Assembly (NCBI RefSeq): GCF_036320655.1
Contig: NZ_CP143258.1
Span: forward strand, 2,852,424-2,916,423
DNA length: 64,000 nucleotides
Reading direction: 5' to 3'
Source of the DNA: Porphyromonas pogonae
GTDB taxonomy: Bacteria > Bacteroidota > Bacteroidia > Bacteroidales > Porphyromonadaceae
Below, one piece after another: positions 35,172-44,353 of the stretch. The notes under the pieces were generated by a model, which was not told the DNA's origin, did no database searches, and was given only the letters and a program-made list of their open reading frames with translations. Numbering within the stretch: position 1 is the first letter of the stretch; every line of letters starts with the position of its first letter. Made by a program: the position numbers and the translations under genes.

Positions 35172-38100
35172 TTAGAATGTAACATTAACACCTACAGAGT
35201 GAGTGCGCAATAGAGGATAAGAAGAAAGACGTCCGCTGGTAGCTTCGGGGTCTACATTGATTCTCATCCTGTCGATAGTAAACAAGTTTTCAGCTGAGTA
35301 GTAAATGCGTAGGTTGCTGAGTCCCCAATTGGTGATAAGGCTTTTGGGAAGGTTGTAGCCGAACTGCAAGTTCTTGAGACGGATGAAATCAGTGCTATAC
35401 AACCAGAAAGATGAGTTTACTTGTCGCGCACTGCTGGGTGAGTCTGTTCCGTAAAACAGTCTAGGCATCTTGGCATGATCCTTATTGGTTTCGCTCCATG
35501 CTTTTTTCCATATTGTGGCTGGGTGAGAAGAGTCGCCAAGGAAAGCACCTTCCACTTCGTAAGCATCATAAAGACGTGAAGCCTTGGCCTGACCACTAAA
35601 CATAAGGGATAAGTCAAAGTTTTTCCATCCGGCATTCAGGTTTAGAGCGAAGGTATATACAGGCTCAGTACTGTTGCACATTACACGGTCGTCACCATTG
35701 AGCTTACCATCACCGTTGGCATCAACATAGCGCAAGTCTCCGGCTTTGAACTTACCACCGCCAAAAGGATTCCCAAACTTTGCCGTAAACTCGTCAGCCT
35801 CTTGCTGAGAATTGAAAAATCCGTCTGTTTTGTAAATATAATAGGATTTGAAGGAGTGGTTTACAGCATTGCGTATTGTACCATCGTCCATATAAGCTAC
35901 GTCTCCAAGATCCAAGATGCGATTCTTATTGTATGCAAAGTTACCGGAGGCACCCCATGTCCAGTCTCCTTTGGTGTCGTTGTATGCGAGAGTCACTTCC
36001 AAACCACTGTTTCTCATGGCTCCGACGTTGTCTTTGTATGCTCCCAAAGCAAACTCACGAGGTACGCTTACGTCCATAATGATACCTGTAGTTTTGCGAT
36101 TGTAATAGTCTATGGTTCCTGAGACTTTGTTTTTGAACAATGCAAAATCCAAACCGATACCCCAGTTGGTCGAGCGCTCCCACGACACGGTGGAGAGTCG
36201 GTAGTTGTCGTGTGCAAATCCGGGGCGTAGCTCTTCATTGAATGGATAAGTGGGTTTGAGACCGTACACATCAAGTGCAGGATAGAAATCTGTCAAAGCT
36301 TCCTGATTACCCAGAATACCCCATGATGCACGTATCTTCATATCACTAAGCCAGCCGGCTGTGTTTTCCATAAATGCTTCCTGTGATAGACGCCATGCAG
36401 CAGAGAATGAGGGGAAGTATCCCCAACGGTGACCTTTGGAAAAACGAGAGGAACCGTCGGCTCTCAAATTGGCTTCGAACAGATATTTTCCGGCAAAATC
36501 ATAATTGATACGTCCAAACCAAGAGAGCATCTTGAGCTGGCGAGTAAATCCTTTGTTTGTTTGCGTAGAGACATCCCCGGCATCCAGGTCGGTAAGGTCG
36601 TTATTGGGAAAATTCTTACGATAGGTATGCTCTTCTTTGTAGTTATAATCTTCGGTGTGCCATCCCAATAATCCTTTGAGGTGGTGTTCGCCAAATGCTT
36701 TCTCATAGTTGAGCAGTGCGTCGAAGTTTTTACGGCTCCATATGTAGAATCGATCATCAAGGTAGCTGGGCTCGGTATCTTTGGTTGCATTGTAGCGGAA
36801 GTATTTTTGGAAATAATTGTAATTCTGCAAGTCTCCGATATACGATCCCGTAATACTGAATTTCAGTCCGTCGATAATGTCATAATCAATTTTGCCGATA
36901 CCGGTAAAGTTATGATTGTCACGGTTTACTTTGAGTCCATTGTCAAGCCATGCTATAGGATTACCATCGGACACAGTGCCCCAAGTGCCGTCTGGGTATC
37001 TCGATACGATCCATGGAGCTACCAGGTTGAGCTGGCGTATGAGCTGATCTGAACTTCCTCCGAGATAAGCCGAGCTGGGATCAGAGTATTGATTCTTGAT
37101 ATAGGCAAGATTGAGGTGAGCGTTGAGTTTTGATGTAATCTGCAGATCCAGGTTGGTTCGTGCATTTACCTGCTCACGACTTGCATTCTTCATGATTCCT
37201 TCTTGGTTGAGGTATCCTACGGATGCCATATATCTCACCCCTTCTGTTCCTCCTGTGATATTCACGTTGTGGCGGTGCATGACACCTGTTTTATATGCCA
37301 GATCGTACCAGTTAGTATCGGGGTAGGCGGGATCATTCCCATTTTTGAACTTCTGAAGCTGCTCGGGAGTGAACTTCGGAGTTTTACCATCGGCTTCGAG
37401 TATACCGTTGAGCATGGATGCGTAATCGTATGAGCTCAACCTATCCACCAGGCAAGTGGCATTCTGAAAGCTTACATAACCGCTATACGAAACTCTGGGT
37501 TTGCCGCTCATCCCCCTCTTGGTAGTCACAAGGATAACACCGTTGGAAGCTTTGGAGCCGTAGATGGCAGCTGAAGCAGCATCTTTAAGGATAGATATGC
37601 TGGCAATATCGTTAGGGTCTAAAGCGTTGAGCGTGCCCGCTTCAACACCATCGATGAGGATATAAGGAGAAGCATTGTTGAGTGTACCTGTGCCTCGTAC
37701 ACGTATCTGTCCATTGTCCATACCGGGTGCCCCGTTAGTGCCGGATATGGTAAGTCCCGGAGCAAGTCCCTGTAATCCATTGGTAAGGTTTTGGATAGGC
37801 CTGTCTTGTAGCTTCTTGTTAGTTATGGAGGCCACGGACCCTGTAAGATTTTCTTTTTTCTGAGTGCTATAGCCCACTACCACCACTTCACTCAGGATTT
37901 TGGAGTCCTCTTTCATGATTACATCCATCGGTTTACCGGTGAACTTCATCGTTACAGGTTGATAACCTACGTAACTAAACTTGATCATGTCTCCTTGGAT
38001 TGCTGTAATGGTAAATTTACCGTCTACATTAGTAAGACCGCCTTGTCCTGTGCTGGAAGCCACAACGCTTACTCCGATGAGAGGTTCGCCTTTATCATCT

Positions 38101-38324
38101 TTTACTATCCCGGTTACTTTCTCTTTTTGCGGATTCTGTATGTCATGGGATTGTACTGAGGTTACGTTAGAGGTGTTTAGTAAAGAAATGTTTGTCGTAT
38201 TGCTACTGTTTGCGTATATATTTGTCGCGAATGTAGTACAAAGCAATATAGAGCAACCTACTCGGGCTACTCTTTCGAGAAACTTGCCCGAAATATCGCT
38301 GTTAGGTAGATTTTTTATTCTCAT
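35172..38324 (-). CDS. SusC/RagA-family TonB-linked receptor, third copy
   Basis: 1050 aa. An unusual start (MRIKNLPNSDISGKFLERVA) precedes the hydrophobic export segment (about 25-40), as in some long-leader SusC proteins. Carboxypeptidase-regulatory-like domain at about 68-140 (VTGIVKDDKGEPLIGVSVVA), plug at about 150-280 (VVVGYSTQKKENLTGSVASI, YILIDGVEAGTLNALDPNDI, AAIYGSKASNGVILVTTKRG), then a barrel ending GVNVTF. It forms a two-gene operon with the SusD at 33497. RagAB-like pairs in Porphyromonas import peptides, and without an enzyme neighbour that is as likely as a glycan (inference). Confidence 0.93.
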   Translation of the reverse strand: MRIKNLPNSDISGKFLERVARVGCSILLCTTFATNIYANSSNTTNISLLNTSNVTSVQSHDIQNPQKEKVTGIVKDDKGEPLIGVSVVASSTGQGGLTNVDGKFTITAIQGDMIKFSYVGYQPVTMKFTGKPMDVIMKEDSKILSEVVVVGYSTQKKENLTGSVASITNKKLQDRPIQNLTNGLQGLAPGLTISGTNGAPGMDNGQIRVRGTGTLNNASPYILIDGVEAGTLNALDPNDIASISILKDAASAAIYGSKASNGVILVTTKRGMSGKPRVSYSGYVSFQNATCLVDRLSSYDYASMLNGILEADGKTPKFTPEQLQKFKNGNDPAYPDTNWYDLAYKTGVMHRHNVNITGGTEGVRYMASVGYLNQEGIMKNASREQVNARTNLDLQITSKLNAHLNLAYIKNQYSDPSSAYLGGSSDQLIRQLNLVAPWIVSRYPDGTWGTVSDGNPIAWLDNGLKVNRDNHNFTGIGKIDYDIIDGLKFSITGSYIGDLQNYNYFQKYFRYNATKDTEPSYLDDRFYIWSRKNFDALLNYEKAFGEHHLKGLLGWHTEDYNYKEEHTYRKNFPNNDLTDLDAGDVSTQTNKGFTRQLKMLSWFGRINYDFAGKYLFEANLRADGSSRFSKGHRWGYFPSFSAAWRLSQEAFMENTAGWLSDMKIRASWGILGNQEALTDFYPALDVYGLKPTYPFNEELRPGFAHDNYRLSTVSWERSTNWGIGLDFALFKNKVSGTIDYYNRKTTGIIMDVSVPREFALGAYKDNVGAMRNSGLEVTLAYNDTKGDWTWGASGNFAYNKNRILDLGDVAYMDDGTIRNAVNHSFKSYYIYKTDGFFNSQQEADEFTAKFGNPFGGGKFKAGDLRYVDANGDGKLNGDDRVMCNSTEPVYTFALNLNAGWKNFDLSLMFSGQAKASRLYDAYEVEGAFLGDSSHPATIWKKAWSETNKDHAKMPRLFYGTDSPSSARQVNSSFWLYSTDFIRLKNLQFGYNLPKSLITNWGLSNLRIYYSAENLFTIDRMRINVDPEATSGRLSSYPLLRTHSVGVNVTF

Positions 38325-38881
38325 ACCAAATTGTGTTTTGTTTTTTATTAGTTTGATATCTTATAAATATCCGGTTAATTTTTGTGCATGACTGATGTGA
38401 TAATAAGTCTGCCCACAAGAATAAAGAACCATAATACTATGGCTTATGAAGTAAGATAATAGTCATAATTGTTTTTTAGGTTTACCACAAAATAACATTC
38501 GAAGCTATAAGTGATCTAAGGTTGACTAATCCTCAGTTCTGCACATTCTTTTATTTGCTTTTTGATGGCATATTCAGGTTTAATTTAGATGTAAATGTAG
38601 AATAATCCGTTGATTTTTGCAATTTAGAGCCTGATTATATGATTGCATTTAGGTAAATATCGGATTATATGTACGATTGTTTATAAACAATGCTATAATT
38701 AATTGGGATAAATAAAATATAACACCAAAATTTCCTTATAAAAGTAAAGATCAAGCACGCTTTATTACAATCATTTTAGATTAAATAGAAGCGCCTGTGC
38801 AATCAATGGGAATTATTGACGACACAAGCGCTTTGTAACAGACGTTTGGACTTTTACGGTCTTTTGTCTGTGATTGTAATA
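38325..38881. other. 557-bp AT-rich gap upstream of the third susC
   Basis: Should hold the minus-strand promoter and a long leader of susC, but I found no clean TAnnTTTG box. A terminator-like hairpin for the BIG2 gene lies at 38789. No gene. Confidence 0.5.
38789..38833 (-). terminator. Terminator-like hairpin after the BIG2 lipoprotein gene
   Basis: An 11-bp stem (38789-38799 with 38823-38833, one G-U pair) followed on the minus strand by CTATTTAATCT. It lies about 50 bp past the stop. The T-tract is poor. Confidence 0.4.
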
Positions 38882-40156
38882 TTAGTAAGGCTTTTTCATG
38901 AAAGTAAGAGCAAAATAGGTCTTTTGTTTGAGTTTATACACTTCTATCATAAGCCATAGGCTTTTCTGTTTATTGATGCTCAGAAAAGAATTTCCTGCGC
39001 TTTGGGGTTCAGAATAACCTTCTTTCTTAAGTAGATCAATAAATTCCTGACTGAAATTGCCCATACCACCTCCTCTGTCTGTAAAACAAAGGACATAAGG
39101 ATACAAGACAACACTTTTACTCAAAGCTTTCTCGTCAAAGTAGTAACGACGGAATGGAACCGGTTGCATCGGGCTTGTGCTTACTGTGAAATCCTGATAG
39201 TCCATCCAGAGATCATCATCATATTTCAGTTCGCCCTCCGGCTGGCCTCCGTGTTCTTTCTCCCAGGCCTTGATGTCGTCGATTTTTTTACCCCATTCCA
39301 TATTGGGCAATAGCAGTTTTGGGGGATATGACACCGTTATCTCTATCTCTCCTTCGGCATTTTTTGTGTTGAACTTGAGTTTTGTTTTTCCGGATTTAAT
39401 GCCTGTAAACGTAAGTGATTTGTCATCGGTAAGCAGCAGTACGCTCTTATCTTCAACTTCTACATCTATAGTCTCTTTGCCATAATCTCCAAAGTTTTTG
39501 TCTAGCTCTATCAGTATCTCTCCCCCCACTAAAACCTGAAGATCCTTGTTGGTTACTTTGATCCGTTCTTTGACTTGAAGTGGAGCTTTGTAGACCTTAC
39601 CTTGAATTTTATATACGATATCAGTGCTTCCCGGTTTTAGCGGCGTTACTTTGCCGCCATTGTCAATAGTCGCAATGGATGGATCGGTAATCTCCCAACT
39701 CACTGCTTTCATAGATGCTTGTGTGGGCTCCAACTTTACCTTGGCATTGAACCCTTCACCGATAAACGCTTTATAACTTTCAGGGACGAAGGTTACTTTT
39801 TCAATCGGCACAAATTCTTTGACCACTACTTTGGCTTCGGCTTTTTTGTCTTTGAGGCGTACTGTTATTACTGCTTCGCCTTTTGCCTCTGCTTTTATTT
39901 CACCATTAGCATTTACTGTAGCTACAGCCGGAGCAGAACTGCTCCATTCGGCTTGCTCTTTCTGATATTGTTCCGGTTCAATACTCAAAGTGAGTATGAT
40001 TTTATCACCTGCTGTCATATTGACCTCTGTTTGTGAAAGTGCAAATTTGCTGATAGGCACTTCAGGCTCTTCATCGGTTTTGCATGACGTGAAGATAGAG
40101 AATAGTACCGGTAACAATAGTCCCGGTAAACTCAGAATGGTAAAGATTTTCTTCAT
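38882..40156 (-). CDS. BIG2 (bacterial Ig-like) surface lipoprotein
   Basis: 424 aa. Lipobox SIFTSCKTDEEPE (Cys25). The K-x-D-E-E stretch right after the Cys is a good surface lipoprotein export signal. Two or three Ig-like BIG2 modules follow at about 37-112 (LSQTEVNMTAGDKIILTLSI, ATVNANGEIKAEAKGEAVIT), 115-195 (ATIDNGGKVTPLKPGSTDIV) and a looser one to about 280. The C-terminal ~140 residues (LPNMEWGKKIDDIKAWEKEH) match nothing I recognise. It lies 151 bp past the eight-gene operon in the same direction, so it may be a distal member of it or have its own promoter. Confidence 0.7.
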   Translation of the reverse strand: MKKIFTILSLPGLLLPVLFSIFTSCKTDEEPEVPISKFALSQTEVNMTAGDKIILTLSIEPEQYQKEQAEWSSSAPAVATVNANGEIKAEAKGEAVITVRLKDKKAEAKVVVKEFVPIEKVTFVPESYKAFIGEGFNAKVKLEPTQASMKAVSWEITDPSIATIDNGGKVTPLKPGSTDIVYKIQGKVYKAPLQVKERIKVTNKDLQVLVGGEILIELDKNFGDYGKETIDVEVEDKSVLLLTDDKSLTFTGIKSGKTKLKFNTKNAEGEIEITVSYPPKLLLPNMEWGKKIDDIKAWEKEHGGQPEGELKYDDDLWMDYQDFTVSTSPMQPVPFRRYYFDEKALSKSVVLYPYVLCFTDRGGGMGNFSQEFIDLLKKEGYSEPQSAGNSFLSINKQKSLWLMIEVYKLKQKTYFALTFMKKPY

Positions 40157-40307
40157 GTGAATGTTGTTTTATGGGAAATAATCATGGCATCCATATTGAT
40201 AATAAGATATCAATATGGTGTTTTCAAAGGTATAATAATATTTTGGTTGTGCAATAGTTGTCTTTTTTCTGGATGGATGGGGTTATTGATGTTAAAATGA
40301 AAGTTGA

Positions 40308-41540
40308 TTAATCATCTTGGTCAAAGATCATGATAGTCAGTAGAGCTGGTATGCTTCCTAATAATATGAATAGAGTCTTTGTTGTGATTGATTTAATTTT
40401 CTTCTTCTTAAATTTGAGTTGTATGATAAGATAAATAACGGATAAAATACAACTCAGAAAAAGATAATTTCCACCTAATAACTTTAAGTGAGGATAAATT
40501 TGGTGAGATAGATGAGATGAGAAAGATAGTTCCATAGGCATCAGATAAGACTCTATCTTTTCTATTTTATCAGGTTGTAGTGTTGCTTTCATGCTATCTA
40601 TCAAGCAATGACTCTTACTGTCCAGTGCATAATAAGTAACACCTGAAGGCGTAATCTTTTGGACACTCCAGTCGAAAAGATTACCTATGATGACCAGATA
40701 ATCTTCTTCGGGGGCAAATGTTCCTATAGGCACTTTCTTTACTTCACAATTGGGAGCTTGTATCACGTACAGCCGGTTTTGCACATCTGTGATGAATGCA
40801 TAAAACCGGCGATTGATATATTCTGTGACGAAGATATGACGGATAAAGAGTCCTTCAGGTAGGCTGATCTTTCTTATTTCAGGCATTTCGGACACTTGTC
40901 TGATTTGGAAAAGCTGATTTCTTTCATCCACTACAAAATAGCCCAGATCATATTCTTTTTCTGTCGTGAGATTTCCCGATATGTATCGGATGGGCATGTT
41001 AGCACCTTCTTTTCGTAGCTCGTGTGTAAATATCCTGCTTTTATTTTCTTTTACTTTGTTTGTCTTGATATCTATAAATTCGAGACCTGAATGCGTTACT
41101 CGGAATACATTGTTAGGCATCTTGAATTCTCCCCTCTGTGGTGCCGAATCCAATAGCGGATACAAAGCGACTTTCTTCTGGTTGATATCAATGGGGGAAT
41201 GACGGAATATGAAAGCCTCTCGTTCCATCAGCGAGGGTGTTATAGGGATGCCGTGCAATGAATCGGGAAAACATCCATCTTCTTGTAATTGCCTGTAGTA
41301 AAGAGTGGGGAGGATGCTATCGAATTGCTTATCAGTGTATAGCTTCCCTTTTGAATCGGTATATTTGATGTCACCGTTTATTGAGGGCATAAACATGGCA
41401 AAGCTCTTGCTGATGCTGCTGTAGACGGTAAAGGGTTGGCTATCATCCTCCGCCCAAAGATAGAACGCAAGTTGAGGGGTCAACCAGGATAATAAGAGAA
41501 AACTCAGCGAAAACAGGATTATTTTATAGTAGCGTATCAT
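40308..41540 (-). CDS. DUF4857 membrane protein, last gene of the TonB/ABC operon
   Basis: 410 aa. One N-terminal membrane segment (about 7-30) and two C-terminal ones (about 352-372 and 383-403) enclose a ~320-residue extracytoplasmic domain of beta character (GLEFIDIKTNKVKENKSRIF, LYVIQAPNCEVKKVPIGTFA). This is the architecture of DUF4857, a Bacteroidota family of unknown function found beside ABC-2-type transporters. It starts 29 bp after the permease gene. It may be a permease accessory coupling the inner-membrane transporter to periplasmic partners (inference). Low GC, like the rest of the operon. Confidence 0.7.
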   Translation of the reverse strand: MIRYYKIILFSLSFLLLSWLTPQLAFYLWAEDDSQPFTVYSSISKSFAMFMPSINGDIKYTDSKGKLYTDKQFDSILPTLYYRQLQEDGCFPDSLHGIPITPSLMEREAFIFRHSPIDINQKKVALYPLLDSAPQRGEFKMPNNVFRVTHSGLEFIDIKTNKVKENKSRIFTHELRKEGANMPIRYISGNLTTEKEYDLGYFVVDERNQLFQIRQVSEMPEIRKISLPEGLFIRHIFVTEYINRRFYAFITDVQNRLYVIQAPNCEVKKVPIGTFAPEEDYLVIIGNLFDWSVQKITPSGVTYYALDSKSHCLIDSMKATLQPDKIEKIESYLMPMELSFSSHLSHQIYPHLKLLGGNYLFLSCILSVIYLIIQLKFKKKKIKSITTKTLFILLGSIPALLTIMIFDQDD

Positions 41541-41569
41541 GCGTTTACAATTGTATGGGTATGTTTGAA

Positions 41570-42247
41570 TCAGTGGTCCTGTTCGCCATTCTTAAAATGT
41601 TGTACAGCTCCAAACGGTAGTAAAGTGAGTAAACCTAAGCATAGTAGCAAAGTAATGAGGAGGCTGTTGTATGCTTCGGGATTATTTGAGATGAATAAGA
41701 TATAGATGCATGCGACTGAGAGCAATATGCCGGGCAGTCGCCTTACCCATCGCGGTTCCAGACAGATCCACGCAGTAAGGATGTAACCTATTAGTCCGGA
41801 AAGGTACCACTCCATTGTGGTGATCATAAGGCGCCATACGATCTCAGAAGCAAACACCCAACGCAATACAATGGCCATTAACAAAAAATTTACCAGGAAT
41901 ATAAGTGCCGTTACCGTGAGACCGGTGCCTAGCATATAGCCTATCATCTTTTGCTGATGAAAAGGAAGGTGCAGAGTGAGTTTGAGCCTTTTGTCCTGCA
42001 TCTCAGGTATAAATTGGCTGAGACCTGCAAGTACTCCTATGATAAGAGGTATGTATCTGTACAGTTCTACAAAAATGACATCTCTGCTGATAGCCATTTC
42101 CCATAAAAATACAGATCCTCTGAGTCTGTAAACCGCATATAATTGGATAAACAGATAGCCTTCAAACGCAATAGATAATATCAGTGCCCAAAAGGCATAT
42201 TTACGTATCTTGATCCACTCTTTAGTTATTATAGACCTAATCATCAT
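41570..42247 (-). CDS. ABC-2-type transporter permease
   Basis: 225 aa with about six predicted membrane segments (FWALILSIAFEGYLFIQLYA, YIPLIIGVLAGLSQFIPEMQ, LTVTALIFLVNFLLMAIVL and so on). The stretch FIPEMQDKRLKLTLHLPF resembles the cytoplasmic coupling region of ABC-2/YhfA-like permeases. It begins 10 bp after the ATPase gene and must be its membrane partner. Only one short permease is present, so a homodimer, or a heterodimer with the DUF4857 protein, is implied. Confidence 0.75.
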   Translation of the reverse strand: MMIRSIITKEWIKIRKYAFWALILSIAFEGYLFIQLYAVYRLRGSVFLWEMAISRDVIFVELYRYIPLIIGVLAGLSQFIPEMQDKRLKLTLHLPFHQQKMIGYMLGTGLTVTALIFLVNFLLMAIVLRWVFASEIVWRLMITTMEWYLSGLIGYILTAWICLEPRWVRRLPGILLSVACIYILFISNNPEAYNSLLITLLLCLGLLTLLPFGAVQHFKNGEQDH

Positions 42248-42257
42248 AGTTATATTT

Positions 42258-43142
42258 TTAGTATTTCCCGGTAAGCCCTATGAAAGCCTCTTCCAAACTC
42301 AATTTTCTACATCTTAGGTCGGTGTGTTCTACGCCCGATACTTTGAGAATATTCTCCACCTCTTCATAGGTTAGGAAAGAGTATAATGAGGTACGTCCCT
42401 TACGGTTCTCGGCATGTAACAAGTGAGGATGCCGCAGTAATAAGTCATTGTTGCTACCGAACTCGTATTTGTGAAATGTATCAAGCAGATCACGTACGGA
42501 GCTTTGAAGGAGTATCCTACCATAATCAAGTATGATACAATCATCAATAAACTTCTCCATATCTTGTATAATATGAGATGTAACAAAGACCGTTTTGCTC
42601 TCCGCTTTGACATAGTCGTAGAGATAATCAATAAAAAGCTGCCGATAGCCGGGATCCAGGCCGAGAGAAAAATCATCCAATATGAATAGATCGGCGTTTT
42701 GTGCCAGGATAAGTCCCAAAGCAACCTGGGATCTTTGTCCACAAGACATCTTACATATCTTTTGTGTTGGTTTGATACTCATCTTACCCATCAGTTCATA
42801 GTAAATACTTGCATCCCATTCAGGATAAAACGGTGCATAAAAACGTTCTATCTGCCGGATGTTCATATAAGAATATTGAATATGCCCTTCAAGTAATAAT
42901 GCTACTTTTCGGCGTGTTGTGACAGACAAGGAGCGAGCATCTTCTCCAAAGAGAAGACACTCACCTTGATATGGTTTGAGATAGCCGTTCAGCAGATTAA
43001 TTGTGGTGGTTTTGCCGGTTCCGTTTTTACCCAATAACCCCAAAATACTTCCTTGAGGAACCTTAAACGACAAATTTTCGTATATCAGTCTGTCACCATA
43101 GCTGTATGCGAGATCTTTGCATTCAATCACGATATCTTGCAT
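42258..43142 (-). CDS. ABC transporter ATP-binding protein with non-canonical signature and Walker B
   Basis: 294 aa. Walker A GLLGKNGTGKTT (35-46). The signature reads MSCGQ (132-136) instead of LSGGQ, and Walker B reads LFILDD (152-157) so the usual catalytic Glu is Asp157. The H-loop His190 (VFVTSH) is intact. It is closest to ABC-2 export-type ATPases (CcmA-like) that drive YhfA/ABC-2 permeases. The changes could slow hydrolysis, so a regulatory or mechanical role is possible. It sits between the SUMF1 lipoprotein gene and the permease gene, all within 20 bp of each other. Confidence 0.88.
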   Translation of the reverse strand: MQDIVIECKDLAYSYGDRLIYENLSFKVPQGSILGLLGKNGTGKTTTINLLNGYLKPYQGECLLFGEDARSLSVTTRRKVALLLEGHIQYSYMNIRQIERFYAPFYPEWDASIYYELMGKMSIKPTQKICKMSCGQRSQVALGLILAQNADLFILDDFSLGLDPGYRQLFIDYLYDYVKAESKTVFVTSHIIQDMEKFIDDCIILDYGRILLQSSVRDLLDTFHKYEFGSNNDLLLRHPHLLHAENRKGRTSLYSFLTYEEVENILKVSGVEHTDLRCRKLSLEEAFIGLTGKY

Positions 43143-43160
43143 GAATAGGCTATTTTGTTA

Positions 43161-44345
43161 TTATTTGATGTCATATACTACTCTGAAGCCTACATTATGT
43201 CCGCAATAATACCAAGCATTGTATGTGCGGTATTTTGAGCGACAATCCCATTTTTCACTTTGAAATGATCCTCCTCTTATGATATGTCCGCGTCCGCCTT
43301 CAGTCCATGCCGATCCATCATTGGGGGCCCCTTGGTAACCTACATCTTCGAGGTGATAGGTATCTTCGCACCATTCTCCCACATTACCGCTCATATCGTA
43401 TAATCCCAGTTCATTGGGCTTCTTTTGTGCTACGGGATGTACTTTGTCTCCACTGTTTAGCTCATACCATGCTACCTCTTCAATGTCATTACTTCCGGCA
43501 TATCTATATCCTTTTGATTGATTACCGCCCAGTGATGCATATTCCCATTCAGATTCACTAGGCAGACGCCCTCCTACCCATTTGGCATAAGCCACTGCTC
43601 CCGGAAAACGTATCCATCCTGCAGGATACTCGTTTTTACCCTCCTTTACAATATATTTCTTTCCGTCGAACTGGATACCACAATCGGGAGATCCGTTTTT
43701 GCCTGTATAAATCCATGAGATGATATCTTTGGGTAGTTTTATTCCTTTATCGTTATCAGGATTTTCGAGTATGGTATTGAGGAATTTGCAATATTGTTCA
43801 TAAGTGACCTCTTTGGCATCTATCCGAAAATCTTTTAAAGTCACTTGATGCATAGGGCATTCATCCCGGTTTACATGCCACTCGGGAAATCCCGGCTCAT
43901 CTTTGGGACTACCCATCATATAGCTTCCTCCTTTGATCATTATCGTGGGGCGATCTTTCAATGCCGGTGTAGTAAATGAAACTTCATCACTATAGGCATA
44001 TTCTGTGATCGATTTTTGCATGTATGCTCTGATATAATAGGTCTTTTTCTCCTCCAGATTTTTCAATTTTGCCTTGTAGGTTGTATCATCTTTCTGTACC
44101 TCCACTCGTGTGTCCTGTATAGTGGGATTGTGTTGTGTAGAAAGTACAAACCCACATGTAGCATTCTCTGGAGTATTTTTGTTCGTAATTACAACTTGCA
44201 AAGTCACTTCTTCAAAATCTGTAGTCACCTTTAATTCCGAAAATGCGATATGCGGTTGTGGTTGTGGCTGAGGAGCCTCGTCTTGACAGCTTCCTAATGA
44301 TAAAGCTGTGATGATGATGAAACTGTATTTTATAATCTTATTCAT
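43161..44345 (-). CDS. SUMF1/FGE-sulfatase-fold lipoprotein
   Basis: 394 aa. Lipobox ALSLGSCQDEAPQ (Cys20), a surface-type signal with acidic residues. A fibronectin-III-like domain covers about 30-125. The FGE/SUMF1 domain covers about 132-393: MIKGGSYMMGSPKDEPGF, FRIDAKEVTYEQYCKFL, RLPSESEWEYASLGG, YDMSGNVGEWCEDTY, HIIRGGSF and HNVGFRVVYD. The C-terminal region has WDCRSKYR but not the CxxxxC pair of true formylglycine-generating enzymes, so it is probably a binding or structural member (like GldJ/GldK-type proteins), not a sulfatase activator. Placed tightly within the operon. Confidence 0.82.
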   Translation of the reverse strand: MNKIIKYSFIIITALSLGSCQDEAPQPQPQPHIAFSELKVTTDFEEVTLQVVITNKNTPENATCGFVLSTQHNPTIQDTRVEVQKDDTTYKAKLKNLEEKKTYYIRAYMQKSITEYAYSDEVSFTTPALKDRPTIMIKGGSYMMGSPKDEPGFPEWHVNRDECPMHQVTLKDFRIDAKEVTYEQYCKFLNTILENPDNDKGIKLPKDIISWIYTGKNGSPDCGIQFDGKKYIVKEGKNEYPAGWIRFPGAVAYAKWVGGRLPSESEWEYASLGGNQSKGYRYAGSNDIEEVAWYELNSGDKVHPVAQKKPNELGLYDMSGNVGEWCEDTYHLEDVGYQGAPNDGSAWTEGGRGHIIRGGSFQSEKWDCRSKYRTYNAWYYCGHNVGFRVVYDIK

Positions 44346-44353
44346 GGTATCTT

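Noticed and set aside
35153..35191. Upstream start of the third susD
   Set aside because: It overlaps the susC stop. ATG 35152 gives a canonical lipobox signal.
43161..44345. Sulfatase-activating formylglycine-generating enzyme
   Set aside because: The fold is right but the paired catalytic cysteines are not both present, and no sulfatase is nearby.
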